DNA of 64,000 bases, taken from positions 72,459,559-72,523,558 of the forward strand of contig CATIUR010000001.1 in NCBI GenBank assembly GCA_949592205.1. The letters are read 5' to 3'. The stretch is from Helichrysum umbraculigerum (lineage: Eukaryota; Streptophyta; Magnoliopsida; Asterales; Asteraceae). The notes under the pieces were generated by a model, which was given only the letters and a program-made list of their open reading frames with translations, was not told where the DNA came from and did not search any database. Positions 21,139 to 34,243 of the stretch are shown here, piece after piece (the first letter of the stretch is position 1; the number at the start of each line of letters is the position of its first letter). A program made the translations under genes and the position numbers.

Positions 21139-22786
21139 AGATTTACAGTTGAATGCATATATTAATTTGGGAATTGATAATGACAGCCTTAAGTGCTGTC
21201 AATAAGAGGAAAATTGTGCATATATTGAAGTTAAAGTTTCCTTATTTATTTAAAATTATAATTAATACACTTAAATTTTATATTTAATTCACTTAAACTT
21301 TCTTTTATATGTGATGTATTAATTATTTTTTTTAATAATAAAGGAAAGTTTGAGTTTAATAAATAAGTTCAAGGGTTCTTATTGTTAATTATTATAAATA
21401 AAATGTAAAGTTCGAACACATTCACAAATTATAAATATATTTATGGTCTTTATAGCCAACATTATGAGGCTTGGTGTGTCCTACGAAAAAGATAATATCT
21501 TGAACATGCAAGCTAATGCATACGTATAGACTTGGGTCACATGCATCGTGATCTACAACCATATAAAAAATGGTTTTAGAGTTTTAACAAAACTATTTTT
21601 ATTTGTTTCCATGAAAATTAACATAATCCATTTAAATTAAAAGTTATGCATAAAAGCTTCATCTTATATAAATAGAGAATCAGAGATGATATTACTTTTA
21701 TCATATCATTTTGCCGTGTTGTAATACTTTCTATTTGATTAATATTGTTGATCATAGGAAAAGGCGTTCATTAAAGGCGAAAACCCAAATTCCAACAATG
21801 AGTGATGATTTTATTTTTATTTTTCTAGAATAGTATGTACTCACACACTCTACTAACACGAATATATACATTAATTCACGAATATATACAACTGTCTCAT
21901 CTCAAGACTTTGACCTTCAACCTTACGATTGAAAGGTCACCACGATACCGATAAACTAATGACCCATTAATAATACATCGTTAATTATACGTTACAATAT
22001 ACTTCATAATGCACGACAATAAAAAAATGAAAAAATATATATTTGGTGTTGTACAAAGTGAATCGTTTAGGTCGGAACTCAGCTCGGATGAGATGTAAAT
22101 GAGTAAATCAAGGAAACTTGTAAATTAAGCATTTGGTCCGGCTTTGATTGGGTTGGTAGGTTTGAGTCAATATTTGTGACGTATGATTTATATACCATTG
22201 AAAACATGGGGCCACGCACACAATAATAACGACTTTTTGTTTTTAATTATATTTTTAACCAATCTATTTATACGATTCGGAGAATGATAACAATAGTTCT
22301 TAGGGCTATGGTTAAGGTTTCTATATTTAACATTTTAAATTATGTTGAATTAATTACAAAATATAGATTTTCCTTTTTAATACCGACTTTCCTTATTTAA
22401 ATTTGGTAAGATTGTTTATTCATTATAACTTTGAGTTATAAATATTGAATTAAGTTAAATACGGTATGCTTAACTATAACTGTAAATGCTATAGTTAGCA
22501 TTTTACATTTTACATGAGATTTATATGAAACATTCCTCTTTTCATGAACCAATAAATAAACTTTAAAAGGTAATAATGTATATTACAAATTCAACCTACC
22601 CTGAACTTGATTGACTAGGTGTTCATATATGAAATTCCGAACTTGATTAATCAGCTCTTCTAATACCTTAGACTTCTTTTCAATATAATATATCAAATAA
22701 GTTTTGCGTTTATATTATTTTGTATAAAAAACAAAACACTTATTCAACATAAGGCATTTTTATGTGATTTCTAACACTACTACATG
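21139..22786. other. AT-rich intergenic stretch, possible LTR end at 21798
   Basis: No gene was recognised. A TATATAAATAGAG box (21665) followed by GCGAAAACCCAAATTCCAACA (ending 21798) resembles the 3' part of a small Copia-type LTR, but I could not find the matching start or a target duplication. Confidence 0.35.
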
Positions 22787-22795
22787 ATAATACTT

Positions 22796-23478
22796 AGGGA
22801 TGGCAATCGACATCTAACCCGGTGGACATCCATCCGATCCATCCATTTAAAATGGATATGGAAGATCTAAATGGATGTATACTGGATATGGATATGGATG
22901 TGGATGATTAGTGGATCGGATGTGGATGATAATTTATCATTCACGGATTCACCCATTACACCCGAAATCCATATGTGCATATACATATACATACACAATA
23001 AACATATTAACTCTATATATTTAAGCGTATCATTCTTATACATCAAAATTTATAACAAATATTTATTTTTCACTTGTCATTTTCATCATATAATTTCAAT
23101 AAATCAAAATTTCTACATCCCTATCCAAATAAAACACCGTACATGTAATTTTTGATTTCACTATACAATTGGAAGTCACAAACCAACCATCAAAGTGTGC
23201 CTATCAAACCAAGAAACAACAAATAAGTGTTTTGAGTTTTGTAAAAACTATATATTATATGTATTTGTAACAATTTGTGTCAAGAATATCACGATGTTTA
23301 ACAATTCTTTTAATATCCAATGGATATCCATAAACCCGCTACATCCAGCGGATATGGATGTGGACGGATGATTTGTAAATTTAGTGGATATGGATATGGA
23401 TATGGATGAAGAGAAATAAATGGATATGGATATGGATATAGCTCCACCCGATCCATATCCGATCCATTGACATCCCTA
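22796..23478. mobile_element. MULE-type element with GGATAT repeats, 683 bp
   Basis: The left end AGGGATGGCAAT is the inverse of the right end ATTGACATCCCT(A) with one mismatch. Perfect 9-bp duplications ATAATACTT lie at 22787-22795 and 23479-23487. Subterminal arrays of ATGGATATGGATATGG in both orientations (22850-22915 and 23320-23440) add further pairing. No transposase. Confidence 0.85.
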
Positions 23479-23485
23479 ATAATAC

Positions 23486-23815
23486 TTAGAGCATAGGGAG
23501 TGCCCCATTTTTGCTCACCATTCAAGCAAGGAAAACGCTGAAGCTCGGCATTCAGCACACCCCACTGGCGTTTTCCACCGGCGTTCGGATCAAAACGTTG
23601 AAGATTCAGTGTTCAACAATTTTTTTTTCTTTTTCTTTTTTCTTTTCCCTTTTCCATTTATTTGATTGGTAAAACACATATTTTGTGGACCCATTTGAAC
23701 ACCGAGTTGAACATTGAACCACTCCCCTAAATATCGTTCCCATATTAAGTTTCACTGTTCAATTGAACATTGACTTGAACACCGAACACAATGTCAAGCG
23801 CTCCCTGTGCTCTTA
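23486..23815. mobile_element. MITE with TTAGAGCAYAGGGAG ends
   Basis: TTAGAGCATAGGGAGTGC at the left is inverted at the right as GCGCTCCCTGTGCTCTTA. The interior has GTTCAAYAYTGAA-type words in both orientations. The target duplication is unclear because neighbouring elements abut on both sides. Confidence 0.7.
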
Positions 23816-24263
23816 GAGTATCAACAATGTAAAAAGCTTTTGCAAAACTTTTGTAACACCCACTCTAGGGGTCTAGTGGTAACCCAGTAAATTCTCAACT
23901 TTAAATTGTTTATTTAATGTGTTAGGATATATTTTATATTATTATGTTTAATTGTGAAAATTAGGTAAAAGGTTAAATGACTAATTGTGACTGATAAATT
24001 ATTGCTTGTTTTAAATTAATATATTTGTCGGAAGAATAAAATAGTTGGAATCGCAGATGGTTTTAGGTTCCGGATAATAGATTTAGAAGGGGATACAATT
24101 TAAATGGACACTGGGTCGGTTTAAAAGTTAGTCGACCCAATATTACTAACTTTCCCAAATTGTTATTTCCTCTTGTATGCAAAAGACTTAAACCTAGAAA
24201 CTAACCTAAGGAAGAACTAGAAAGAAATGAATTTCTTTGTGAACTTTGATTCAACTTCAGACC

Positions 24264-24392
<129 letters not shown>

Positions 24393-24712
24393 TTGTTCTT
24401 CATATAAGTGCAAGTTACTTAATTGTTAATAATCTATAAACTTGCCTATGATTGAATTATAGAGGTTTATGATGTGTGAATGAAATTGATGCTTGAAAGT
24501 TGCTATTAGATGTTATGTGATGTTTATTAATGCTAATTGAAGCATTAAAATAGCTAGGAACCTGAGTTGTAATTGATTTTGGTAAATTTTCGGATTCTGA
24601 GTTATGCAGTGAGCTGAGCGCAGGTCTGCATAAACGTTTCAGGTCGCCACGCGAACTGGGTATAATCGCGACGCGATTAGTTAGTTTTCGCAACGCGATT
24701 TGTTATATATGG

Positions 24713-27555
24713 TGTCGCACCCCCAAATTTATGATGCGGAAGCGATTCGGGTCGGAGCGCGACTAATACGGTAATCACATCACAAAGATATAATGAATGA
24801 CCACTATATGCGTCGTTTACATTTGTATTGATTAAAACAAAAGTTTACATCAATATATAGTTTGCAATAGCTCGGTTTGAAATTGAGAGATTTACATACA
24901 TAATTAATTTATACAAAATATAATAATGCAGTTAAATCTCTGAATGTTTGCATACTGACACGAGCTAAGGTATCCTGATCGGGCAGTCCAACCTACTGCT
25001 AAGTACCTGTGATACATGCTAAAATGGTCAGCTAAAAGCTGGTGAGCTCACAGGTTTGTATGTCAAAACATATAGTATGAACCGCAAGATTTAATTGAAT
25101 TTAAAATGCAATTAAGCAAAACAAAAGTTATATAGCCATGAGCACATAGTCTGAGCTTAACTTGAGGGTCGGGTCCACATTTAAGGAATTCCGATTGAGG
25201 TGCCTCCTACGAGTGCCTAATCTACACTCGTCTACCCAAATGCTAATACGTCCGTTTGACCAGTTAGTGCTTGCTAACCCGAACGAGGATTGTCAATCCT
25301 ATATGATATCATATACTAATATTCACGCTACAGATGTATTACCAAACTATGTTGTGGAGGGCTTTAAAAATTGATTAGTTGAAAACAACTCATGTAGTAT
25401 TTGATTTGATTGTACTTGCGTTCACATGTAAATAAATCGAGCAATGTATCACACCCCTGATGAAAACAGTAAAATAGGGGCCATGAGGCTCACCTGAGTC
25501 TTGAGAGTTTAACTTAATAAACTTGGGTTGATTAGCCGAGTAGTGATGTCCGAAGACTTGTAACCTGAGGGTGTCCACGACACGCGATGGTTATAAATGA
25601 GAGTAGATATCTATAAAGACTACATTTGTAGTTGTTCGTCCAAGTAGAATGTCCAAATTACTACGATTTGGTTGATTAAATTGTCCAAATTACTACGATT
25701 TGGTTGATTTGTTTGAGTATTTGGAAAACGTGTACGGCCCGTTGGTGATTGATTGTAATAATAATCTCAACATTATTAATTTGATTTCGAAGTGTTATAC
25801 TTATAAAGTGTGTCCCAAAGTGTTTTAGAAGTCGTATCGTATAAGGGTTTGAGGTTATATAAGTTCGACACTTAGTATAAAAATGGATTGTAAACATTCT
25901 GTTTTTAGCGTCACTTATAGCGACACTTAAGGGTTTAGGCGACACTCAAGAAGTGTCACATAAAATGGTAAGTTCTGTATTGGTGGCGTCACTTGAGGAA
26001 GTGACGCATAAGAGGCGACACTTAAGAGGGTGTTTGGGGTGGCGTTTGGGAATATCTTTTTAGCCTTTTAAGCTTTTTTGTTGTCAAAAGCTCAAAAGCC
26101 AGGCCAAACACTTTTTCGAGCTTTTGGCTTTTTACAACAAAAAAGCTCAATTTTGAGAAGCCATGAGATTGGGGCTTTTAAGCTTTTAGCTTTTTACAAC
26201 AAAAGCTTATAAGCTAAAAAGCTAAAAGCTCAAAACAAAAAGCCAGGCCAAACACCCTCTAAGCATGTGTCGAGTATGAGTGTCGGAGTATGTGTCGGGT
26301 AGATTGCAAATCGATTTTGGGGTGACACTTAAGCAAGTGTCGGGTACAAGTGCCGGGTATGGAATTTGCGACACTTTGACAAGTGACGTAAAAAGAGGGT
26401 TTTTAGCGGCACTTAGGCAAGTGACGCAAAATTAGGGCTTTTGGCGACACTTAATGCGTCACTTAAGGAAGTGACGCTATACTGGATCTGGCCGTGCGAC
26501 ACTTAAGTCCGTTAGATTTCTAAAGTTGTCAAAAACGTGTTTAACGACCACCACTTGGTCTGATTCTTTCACCCAACCCATATTTTGGTTCACTAAGCTA
26601 ATAAAAACCATTACTTGAGTTGGTTGCGTTTTCAAGAGTCGTTTTCTTTAAAATGACCAAAACCGACATTTTTCGACAATGTTTCCAAAAACGAGTTTTA
26701 AACATATATTTGGACATATCTAACTTAGATAAACAACATTCCAGTAAAAATAAACGAAATCGAAGAGTTTCAAGATTTGTCGGAATCTTACAAGTTAACG
26801 CGAAGAGATTCCGAAAAGATAGAAAGGTAGATCGTGACTCCGTGATCGTTTTCTTCCAAACAAGTGTGGTGATCTAGTGAGGTTTGATGGTAGTTTTTAG
26901 TGGATGAAGGTGGTTTGGAGGTGGTGGTGGTTTGAGAGTGAGAAATGAGAGAGAGATGGTAGTGTGTGTGTTTTTGTGAAATGAAACAAAAATGAGGGGA
27001 GTTGTGGGGGTATGGGGGCCGGCCAAGGGTGGGGTGGCCTCACCAATTTTTCGTTCTCCGTATTTGCGCTCCGTGCGGTGTTCGTTTTCCCGATCGTTTA
27101 TTCGTTTAAATAGTTTTGTACGCTTTTAAGTGTACGTTTTGAAATACGTATTAATTATTCGATATTTTAGTCGAAGTATTTTATCAAATACTTTATATTT
27201 GAGTTATAAATATAACTTAGCTTTGTTTCGTTTGTTTGCGCATTTAATCACTTAATCGCGTTGACGTTATTTGTACGATAAAAAGTAAATACGAAATATT
27301 ATTAAAATAATATTTGTGATATAATCGCATTATTAAATAATGTTATATTATTTAATAAAATTGTTCACCAACGTCCGTATTAATTGAATCGAATTACATT
27401 CGATTTGAATTGCGTACGATTTAATGAAATCGCATAATTGTATATATTCAACAATATATATTATTTGATACACAAATTAGCCTAACACATAACTAATTTC
27501 AGGTATTATAGATGATTAGGCACTAATTACTAGTCATAATTTGACGGGTGTCACA
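24713..27555 (-). repeat. 3' LTR of element C
   Basis: Plus-strand ends TGTCGCACCCCC and GGGTGTCACA. It is 2843 bp, or 2606 bp without the Tourist-like MITE and its TAA, matching the 2610-bp 5' LTR. The two LTRs are very similar by eye with scattered substitutions. 25910-26500 contains many GCGACACTTAAG and GTGTCGC words. Confidence 0.92.
26026..26259. mobile_element. Tourist-like (PIF/Harbinger) MITE, 234 bp, in the 3' LTR of C
   Basis: The ends GAGGGTGTTTGG and CCAAACACCCTC are perfect inverses, flanked by TAA at 26023-26025 and 26260-26262. The 5' LTR copy of C shows the empty site with a single TAA near 59056. The interior is built of AAAGCTTTT and TTTTTACAACAAAA words in both orientations. 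Confidence 0.95.
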
Positions 27556-27568
27556 TTCTCCCCCTGTT
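27556..27568 (-). other. Polypurine tract of element C
   Basis: On the minus strand it reads AACAGGGGGAGAA directly before the TGTGACACCC of the 3' LTR. Confidence 0.85.
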
Positions 27569-27589
27569 AGCAGAATTTCATCCCGAAAT

Positions 27590-28001
27590 TTAGCTTGAGG
27601 TTAAGTTTGAAGTAGTGTCAGCGAATAACTGAGGATACTTGAGTCGCATCTGGTCTTCACGTTCCCAAGTGAATTCCGGACCACGTCGCGAATTCCACCT
27701 GACCTTTACGATGGGAATACGACTTTGTTTGAATTGTTTGACCTCACGGTCCATGATTTCGGCGGGTTCTTCAACAAAGTGAAGCTTGTCGTTAACACGA
27801 ATTTCAACGAGCGGGATAATATGTGTCTCATCAGACAGGCATTTCTTCAAGTTAGAAATGTGAAAAATGGGGTGCACGCTGCTGAGTTCGGGTGGCAGCT
27901 ACAATCGATATGCCACTGGACCAATCCTCTCGGGGATTTCAAAAGGCCCAATGTATCTAGGATTCAGTTTTCCGCGTTTGCCGAAACGAATGACACATTT
28001 C
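27590..28001 (-). pseudogene. Element C integrase C-terminal fragment with chromodomain-like tail
   Basis: The open part (27590-27877, 95 codons) reads FHISNLKKCLSDETHIIPL, then FVEEPAEIMDREVKQFKQ, VKVRWNSRRGPEFTWERED and YPQLF. This is the GPF/Y-to-chromodomain tail of plant chromoviral integrases, used to guide integration to heterochromatin. Further upstream (27878-28001) the reading frame continues through a TAG stop and the GPFE-type block until the element A insertion at 28002. It ends at 27590 a short distance before the PPT. The N-terminal and catalytic parts are on the far side of the insertion (50213-51101). Confidence 0.88.
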
Positions 28002-28544
28002 TGATGTGACCTAAAAAGTCATGTTTTTAAGTACATATTTCCGCACTTTTTGGACTATTATTTGGTGAAAATATTTCCAAACCATCATTATTTACTAAAA
28101 ATCACCAAGGTAGTCTAAATATAGACGTTGCTGTAAAAATCGGTTAAAACGTCCAAATAACATGCAAACCGAGGCAAAACTATCACCTTAAATATTCCCT
28201 TATTTATTTTCTTATGAAATTAGATCTTAATTCATATTTTATGATTCTATAGGAAAATCCAAGACCGGAGGTGAAAGAATCAAGAGAAACGGACAAAGAA
28301 CGAAGAAGATGTGCAGTCTGGAAACCCGCCGATCGTCATCCGGAACACGCAAAAGTCAAACACTTCCAAATTTGGAAAACTTAGTGTCATTAGAATCGTA
28401 ACGGAAAAACGAAGCCAACGGCGTAAGAATCAAGCAAATCGGACACCAAACGAAGAAGATACGGACGAACCAAGCAACCGAGAAGTCAGTGGAGGCCAAA
28501 CCAAGCACCAACCCCCCCCCCCCCCCCTTGGCACTAGGTACCGT

Positions 28545-28605
28545 ATACGGTACCTTAAGTGCCGTATACAACACCCTAAATACGGCCCTTAGGGTGCCGT
28601 ATACG
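28545..28605. repeat. CCGTATACGG palindrome array, element A LTR
   Basis: ACCGTATACGGT, GCCGTATACAAC, AAATACGGCC and GCCGTATACGGGG occur in 61 bases, about 120 bases before the TATA box. It is the counterpart of the cleaner array in element B. Confidence 0.75.
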
Positions 28606-28720
28606 GGGTTGGTTGGCTTATGAGGTGCCGTTTGCCCCCCCTTGGTCCGCTCGCCCCGTATGCTGCTTTGATGCTTGTATTTGGTGCTTCAAGACTTGTA
28701 CCAAGGCCAACTAGCTTCTC

Positions 28721-28730
28721 CTATAAATAC
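28721..28730 (+). promoter_or_regulatory. TATA box of element A LTR
   Basis: CTATAAATAC, followed about 30-70 bases later by CT-rich DNA typical of plant LTR transcription starts. It aligns in position with the CTATAAATAG box of element B. Confidence 0.7.
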
Positions 28731-31432
28731 CTCACTCATTTCACCATTTCAAAACACATCTCTCATTCCATACTTCTCTTTCTCTCTCTAGAATTCTCTC
28801 TAGCACTACTCTTAGGAGTTAGAGTAGAATTATTCTTGTAGTTAGTTCCTCTCTCTAGTTTTTCTCTCTAGCACTACTCTTAGGAGTTAGAGGAGAACTA
28901 GAGGGAGGGAAACCTTTCTTTTAGATTAGTTATGTAGTTAATTAGTAGAGGCTAGCTTATGTAATGCTTGGATATTAATGAAGAAATACAAGTGTTATTC
29001 TGCTCGCAATTCTTATCGGTATTTTCTATCCTTTCTATTATTAATTTGTCATATTGTTCTTGTTTGATGTATGTGATTTATTAATATTAGAAATGTTTAT
29101 TGCTATGCATTGTGAGTAGTGTGCTTGTATGTTTGCCATGATTAATGAGTAGTTTGTTGTGATATATCTAATTGGGATAACATCATTATGAAACAACGGA
29201 GGTAACGTTATACAGCTTTCATTTGTATAGCGCCGGAATCATCACGAATGTGTGTAGTACGGAACGTGGAAGCTATGAAATTCGTGGGCACAATCCGTTG
29301 TGGAAATAATGATTCCCAATTGTAACATGCTGTTACTCTGCCTGTATGAATCTAAACTGTTTGTGAACTTATAAGCTGAACCTCTGCCCGTTTATCTGTC
29401 TAACTTATGTTGTGGTTTGTATCCTCCTCCCTAGAACCTGACCAATTGCTAGAAGTAGGATTTCCAACTATTCTGTGTATGATGATCAATGAACTCAACA
29501 TGGTCGTTGTTCCCTTGATTGAAACATATCCGAGGGACACGAAGCATAGGATTAGAGATAGATTAGGTCCATGCTTATCTGTTGTGTATCTTTGGGACAA
29601 CTTCCTGGGTACCCATGATGTAATCCTTAGGTTAGTACTGTGATGCTAGTATTCCGTCCTATTGCATGTTCTTGTTTGATTGTTGCTTAGGTACTGCATA
29701 CTAGACATACAATAACACTGTTGCTGCCTTAATGATTATGTTTTCATAAACATGATAAATGTAATACAGATAGGTTTGAAAACTTGTGGTGCTGTTTAAC
29801 TATACATTTATGATTTTAAACTAAACTATCACCTTTCCTCCAATAAACTTGGTTAGAACCTTTATGACAAGGAGTAGCTAACCATTGATCAAACGGTCAC
29901 TACCTATCTATGTTTTCCAAAATAAACATGGTCTGATTTTGAAGCTGTGGAAATACTGCCCAACTTATCGTATAGTATACCGTGAATTAATCAGGGATTT
30001 ATTGGGTTGGGATTTATAAAGTGAACGGGTTGTTTAGCTATCATAGATGGTTTTACTGTAATACAAGCTTAGATATATTGAGTTCGGATAGCCGTAAAGT
30101 ATGTAATCCAGGATAAAGCCCTAAAACGTCCGAGTATCCGGTAAGCCGTGGAAAGGCTGTAGGCTGAACACTGTATTACATCCTGGCTGAGTCTGTGATC
30201 CAGGAAAGACCGTAAAACGGGTGAATACACAATGTAACCGTGGAAAACCTGTAAGTTGAAGACTGTACCACAGCCGAATAACGCTGAACTCAATCACAAC
30301 CATTAATGTATAAGTTAGCAGTCACCACCTGTCTTAAATCTTAAATGTCTTGCCTAGCTTAGATATCTTTGTCTGTGTTAAGAAAGATCAGTGGACAAAT
30401 TGCGGACTGTCGCCTTATTCCTGCACCCCATCTGGAGGGTCACTTGGTCTCATCATAAGAGACGGTGAGGGGGGTTTCAAGACAGTCCGATCTGATCAGA
30501 ATCTTGACAGCCTAGTACTCAGTGACATACTGATCGGTTTATCTGATCAGTAGGGTACTAGTGTTTACACCACCGGGTACCTACGTGAACGCAAGACACA
30601 AATCTTTAAAAGACGTTTTCAAACTAAAATATCACAACAGCTATTCTAAGTCATGGTGAACCACGTCTTCGTTATCCTTAAGTGTTATATATGCTAGTCT
30701 CCCTTTAGTTTGTTGTTTTATTAGTTTCAGTAGTTTAGTTTAATTAAATATAAAAACCAAAACAAAACCCTTTCCAGTTATTAAAACCCCAGCTTAATTA
30801 CTAGTTAATCAGAACGAGCTCTGTTTCAATTCTACCGTCGTGAGGAACGACCCTGGATCATTCTTACCACTTACTCGTATCAGGTATTCATACCAGTTCC
30901 AGTAGGTAGTACGGAGGATTAGGCTCTGATGTGACGCAAAAAGTCATGTTTTGTAGACCATTATTCCACACTTTTTGGGCACATCTTTAGTGAAAACATT
31001 CCAAAACAATCATTATTTACTAAAATTCACTAAAGTGCTCAAAATATAGACGTTGCTACAAAAATCAGTAAAAACATCCGAATAACGAACAAAACGGAGC
31101 AAATAAGCAGCAACCAATTCTCGCACCCTCATTTATCCTATGATAAACATATTCTAACCTTATGATATGATGTAATAGGTAAAATCGAGACGAGAAAATC
31201 AAGAATCATGCAAATCGGACAAAGGACGGAAAAGACTGGACGATTACAAACTCCTATAAAGTGATTTCGGCTATGCTAAAGTTTTACACATCCAATTTCA
31301 GTGAGATTGGCGCCATTAGAAGCTTAACGGAATTACGAAGACACAGGCGAAAGAATCAGGTCAAACGGACGCATAACGAAGGAGATACGGACGATTTAAG
31401 CAACGAACGAAATCAGACGGAAGCCGTATACG

Positions 31433-31517
31433 GCCTTGCACACCGTATACGGCCCTTCATAGACCGTATACGGCCCATAACACACCGTATACGGCCCTAT
31501 GAAGGCCGATACGGCCC
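31433..31517. repeat. CCGTATACGG palindrome array, element B 5' LTR
   Basis: Four perfect CCGTATACGG palindromes plus a fifth copy with a 2-base loss (CCGATACGG), spaced about 18-22 bases apart and ending about 85 bases before the TATA box. The 3' LTR copy (40769-40865) has the same five sites. There one is changed to CCGTATATGG and the fifth is intact. Confidence 0.9.
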
Positions 31518-31602
31518 TTGGTACCCCATATGCTGCCCGTTTGTGCTTCGTTTGCTTGTACGTGCGTGTTTCGCGAGTTGTACGGCTGATTTTAAGCTTT
31601 GC

Positions 31603-31612
31603 CTATAAATAG
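31603..31612 (+). promoter_or_regulatory. TATA box of element B 5' LTR
   Basis: CTATAAATAG, followed by CT-rich DNA from 31660. The same box is at 40950-40959 in the 3' LTR. Confidence 0.75.
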
Positions 31613-33543
31613 GAGGCCACCCCTCCATCATTCCACACACTTCAACATTCCATTCATTTCTCCATTTCCACTTTCTCTCTCATACACACTCTCTCTCTCT
31701 AAACTCTCTTTCTTTCTTTCTCTCTCTAGAAATTAGGGTTTGGTCTGGTTAGTTCTCAGTTAATATTTAACTGAAACTAACGGAGGGGCTACTTTTGTAA
31801 TAGCGTAGGGAATAGTTCAGGGGCTTTTATTGTAATATTGTCAAGGATATTGCGGAAGTTCTGCTTGTACTCTCTCTCTAAACGCTTATTCAATCTACGC
31901 TTTATTAACGGTTACTTCTTTCCTTATCTGTTATAATGATAATTGCTATTGTTATTATGCTAGATTTAGGACCTGTTATTATGCGTAGTGAGTAGTTTCC
32001 CTGTGTGTTTGTTATGATGTAGTTAGGTTATGTATGTGTGGGGTGATGCTGCTTTAAACATATAATTGGATAACATTATGAAATAACTGAGGTAACGTTA
32101 TACGGCTTTCATTTGTATAGCGCCGGAATCATCACTTATGTGTGTAGTACGGAACGTGGAAGCTATGAAAGTCGTGGGCACAATCTATTGTGGAAATAAT
32201 GTTTCCAGTTATATTATATAGATGAAAACCGGTGACCTATTAATCTTGTATTTATGAATTTCTAAACCAAATCGCCTTTCCTCCAATTAAACGTGGTTAG
32301 AACCTTTATGACAAGGAGTCGCGAACCTTGATCAAACGGTCACTACCTATCTATGTTTTCTGAAACTGTAAATATGGTTTGAATTGCGTAGCTGTGGAAA
32401 TACTGTTTAAAACCTTTCGTATAGTACACCGTGAATCAATCAGGGATTTATTGGGAAATAGTGAGGGTTGGTTTATATCATAGATGGTTGGGCTTTAAAA
32501 CAAACTTAGTTTAAACTAGTCTAGAGTGACCATAAAGTATGTGACCCCGGAAAGACCACGGTAAATGGTACTGTACTTCATGTAACGTTGGAAACACCTT
32601 CGGTGGAGTACAAATACGTAAGAACTAAGGAAATGTCGGTGGTTGAAGACTGTGTCACATCCTGGTTTGATTTCAGAGCTGTGGAAATGTTTGATCGCAC
32701 TGTACACCGTTAGTACGCCTAAAGATCTGGAACACTGTGGAAATGCTTAATTGCACTATACACCGTTAGTACATCTTGGGTCTGGAAAACTGTGGAAATG
32801 CATAATCGCATGGTACACCGTAATAAAAGCTCGAGACTAAAATATAACCATTAATATAAAGTTAATAGTCACCAAACCAAGTCTTAATCTTAAATTCCTT
32901 GTTTGACTTCGTTGTCCCCGTAGTGTTAAGAAAGGTCGGAACCTTAGTGGGTATGTTGCTCTATCTCATGCACCCAGGAACTAACATTCCAAGAAGGGTC
33001 GTTACTCCATCACTGGATAACGTTGAAGAGTTGAGCATCCTCCTCCGATCAGACTCAATTTGGCCTAGTACTCAGTGACATATTGATTGGTTTCCCCAAT
33101 CAGTAGGGTACTAGTGTTTACATTACGAACAATTAAGCTCAGATAAGACACAAACCTTTAAAAGACGTTTTCATATCAAAACCCTAGCATCACCCCCGCA
33201 TAAGCTAACGAAGTCATAACAAACACATATCCTCCATACTGATTTCATCCCTATTTCTGTTTTTCCATTTATTTACTTTTTATTTAATTGCTTTAAATTA
33301 CGGACCTAAGTAACAAAAACCCACTCAAACTCTGTTTTAAAAATCCCATCACTAAAATAAACAACTTGTCTTGATACTCCCATTTCACAATACGATTAGC
33401 TTGAAGAACGACCCTAGGTCATACTGCTGCTATACAGCCGTAGTAAAACTTAGGTCTCCAGCTCTTATAAATTTAAAACTCCACTGCCGTGTCCTCCTTC
33501 CGTTGCGTTGACGACCGTGACTGATCGAGGGCGCGACAAGTGT

Positions 33544-33562
33544 TTGGCGCCGCTGCCGGGGA
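33544..33562 (+). other. Element B primer binding site, tRNA-Asp type
   Basis: TTGGCGCCGCTGCCGGGGA starts five bases after the LTR end. The TGGCGCCGNTGCCGGGGA form is the one used by Athila/Tat-type elements and matches the 3' end of plant tRNA-Asp. Confidence 0.88.
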
Positions 33563-33640
33563 GTTAATCGTAAGACTCTGAAGAATCCAGACGAGTTTTC
33601 TATTTAGTGATACTTCTTTCCCATTCTTATTTTCTTTTCC

Positions 33641-34243
33641 TTGTTCCAACCGACAATATCTTCCCATATCCCACAACGATATTCGACCAGATCATCCGGA
33701 TCTGAATCTCTCATTTTCGTACCCGATCCTGAGTCGATTATCCGTACCATCCGCAAAGAAAGACGTTCCCGTTTTCCACAAATGGCCGCTCGTGTTACTC
33801 TCGCCGACAACACCAAACCATCCATCGAAGGACGAGGAGGACCGATTAGCTATCCAGTGATTGACGGAGCTTCTTTTGAGCTTAAACACCACATCGTACA
33901 ACTCATAAAAGATAACTGCCAATTCCACGGTCTACCCCGTGATGATCCCAACGCTCATATCGACAAATTCATTCAGGTTTCAAACTCCTATAAGCAGAAT
34001 GGGGTTGAGCAGGATATCATCCGCTTATACTTGCTCCCCTATTCTCTCGCTTTACATGCTTCTACCTGGTTTGAGGCACTTGAGACCGGCTCAATCACCT
34101 CATGGACGACATGGGTAATAAGTTTCTCGCTAGATACTTTCCCCCGTCCAAACAAACTCAGGCAAAGAATGACATCGCAAACTTCCAACAAGCCCACGAT
34201 GAATCTATCTACTCGGCATGGGAGCGATTCAAGAGTTTACTGA
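33641..34243 (+). pseudogene. Element B Gag, N-terminal part
   Basis: The real protein may start at this ATG or at the internal ATG at 33782. Residues about 90-155 hold the Athila-type Gag fold: FELKHHIVQLIKDNCQFHGL, DPNAHIDKFIQVSNSYK, IIRLYLLPYSLALHASTWFEAL. The frame is lost near 34100, where the Gag sequence continues in the frame of the next ORF. The final 45 residues of this ORF are therefore not Gag. Confidence 0.85.

Larger units (their letters stand above)
30927..33538 (+). repeat. 5' LTR of element B
   Basis: It has TG...CA ends. The order is CCGTATACGG array (31433-31517), TATA box CTATAAATAG (31603), CT-rich start region (31650-31730), then a long downstream part. That part holds repeated CTGTGGAAATNCT...TACACCGT units at about 32392, 32678, 32729 and 32788. 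It carries no gene. Confidence 0.93.

Noticed and set aside
21660..21800. Copia-type LTR end with TATA box
   Set aside because: Only one end is visible; no matching start, PBS or duplication was found, so it is mentioned only as a possibility.
26620..26877. 85-codon plus-strand ORF in the element C 3' LTR
   Set aside because: The other LTR copy at 59412-59670 does not keep it open, and it has no recognisable domain.
30069..30553. ORFs in the element A LTR, repeated at 49273-49742
   Set aside because: Same frames in the two LTR copies; no domain and no start context.
31424..31530. CRISPR-like short regularly spaced repeat
   Set aside because: The repeats are palindromes only 10 bases long with similar spacers, in a plant LTR; there are no cas genes.
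31261..31608. ORF of 115 codons, duplicated at 40607-40936
   Set aside because: It lies in the two LTR copies of element B across the CCGTATACGG array and promoter; the duplication is the LTR pair, not a gene family.
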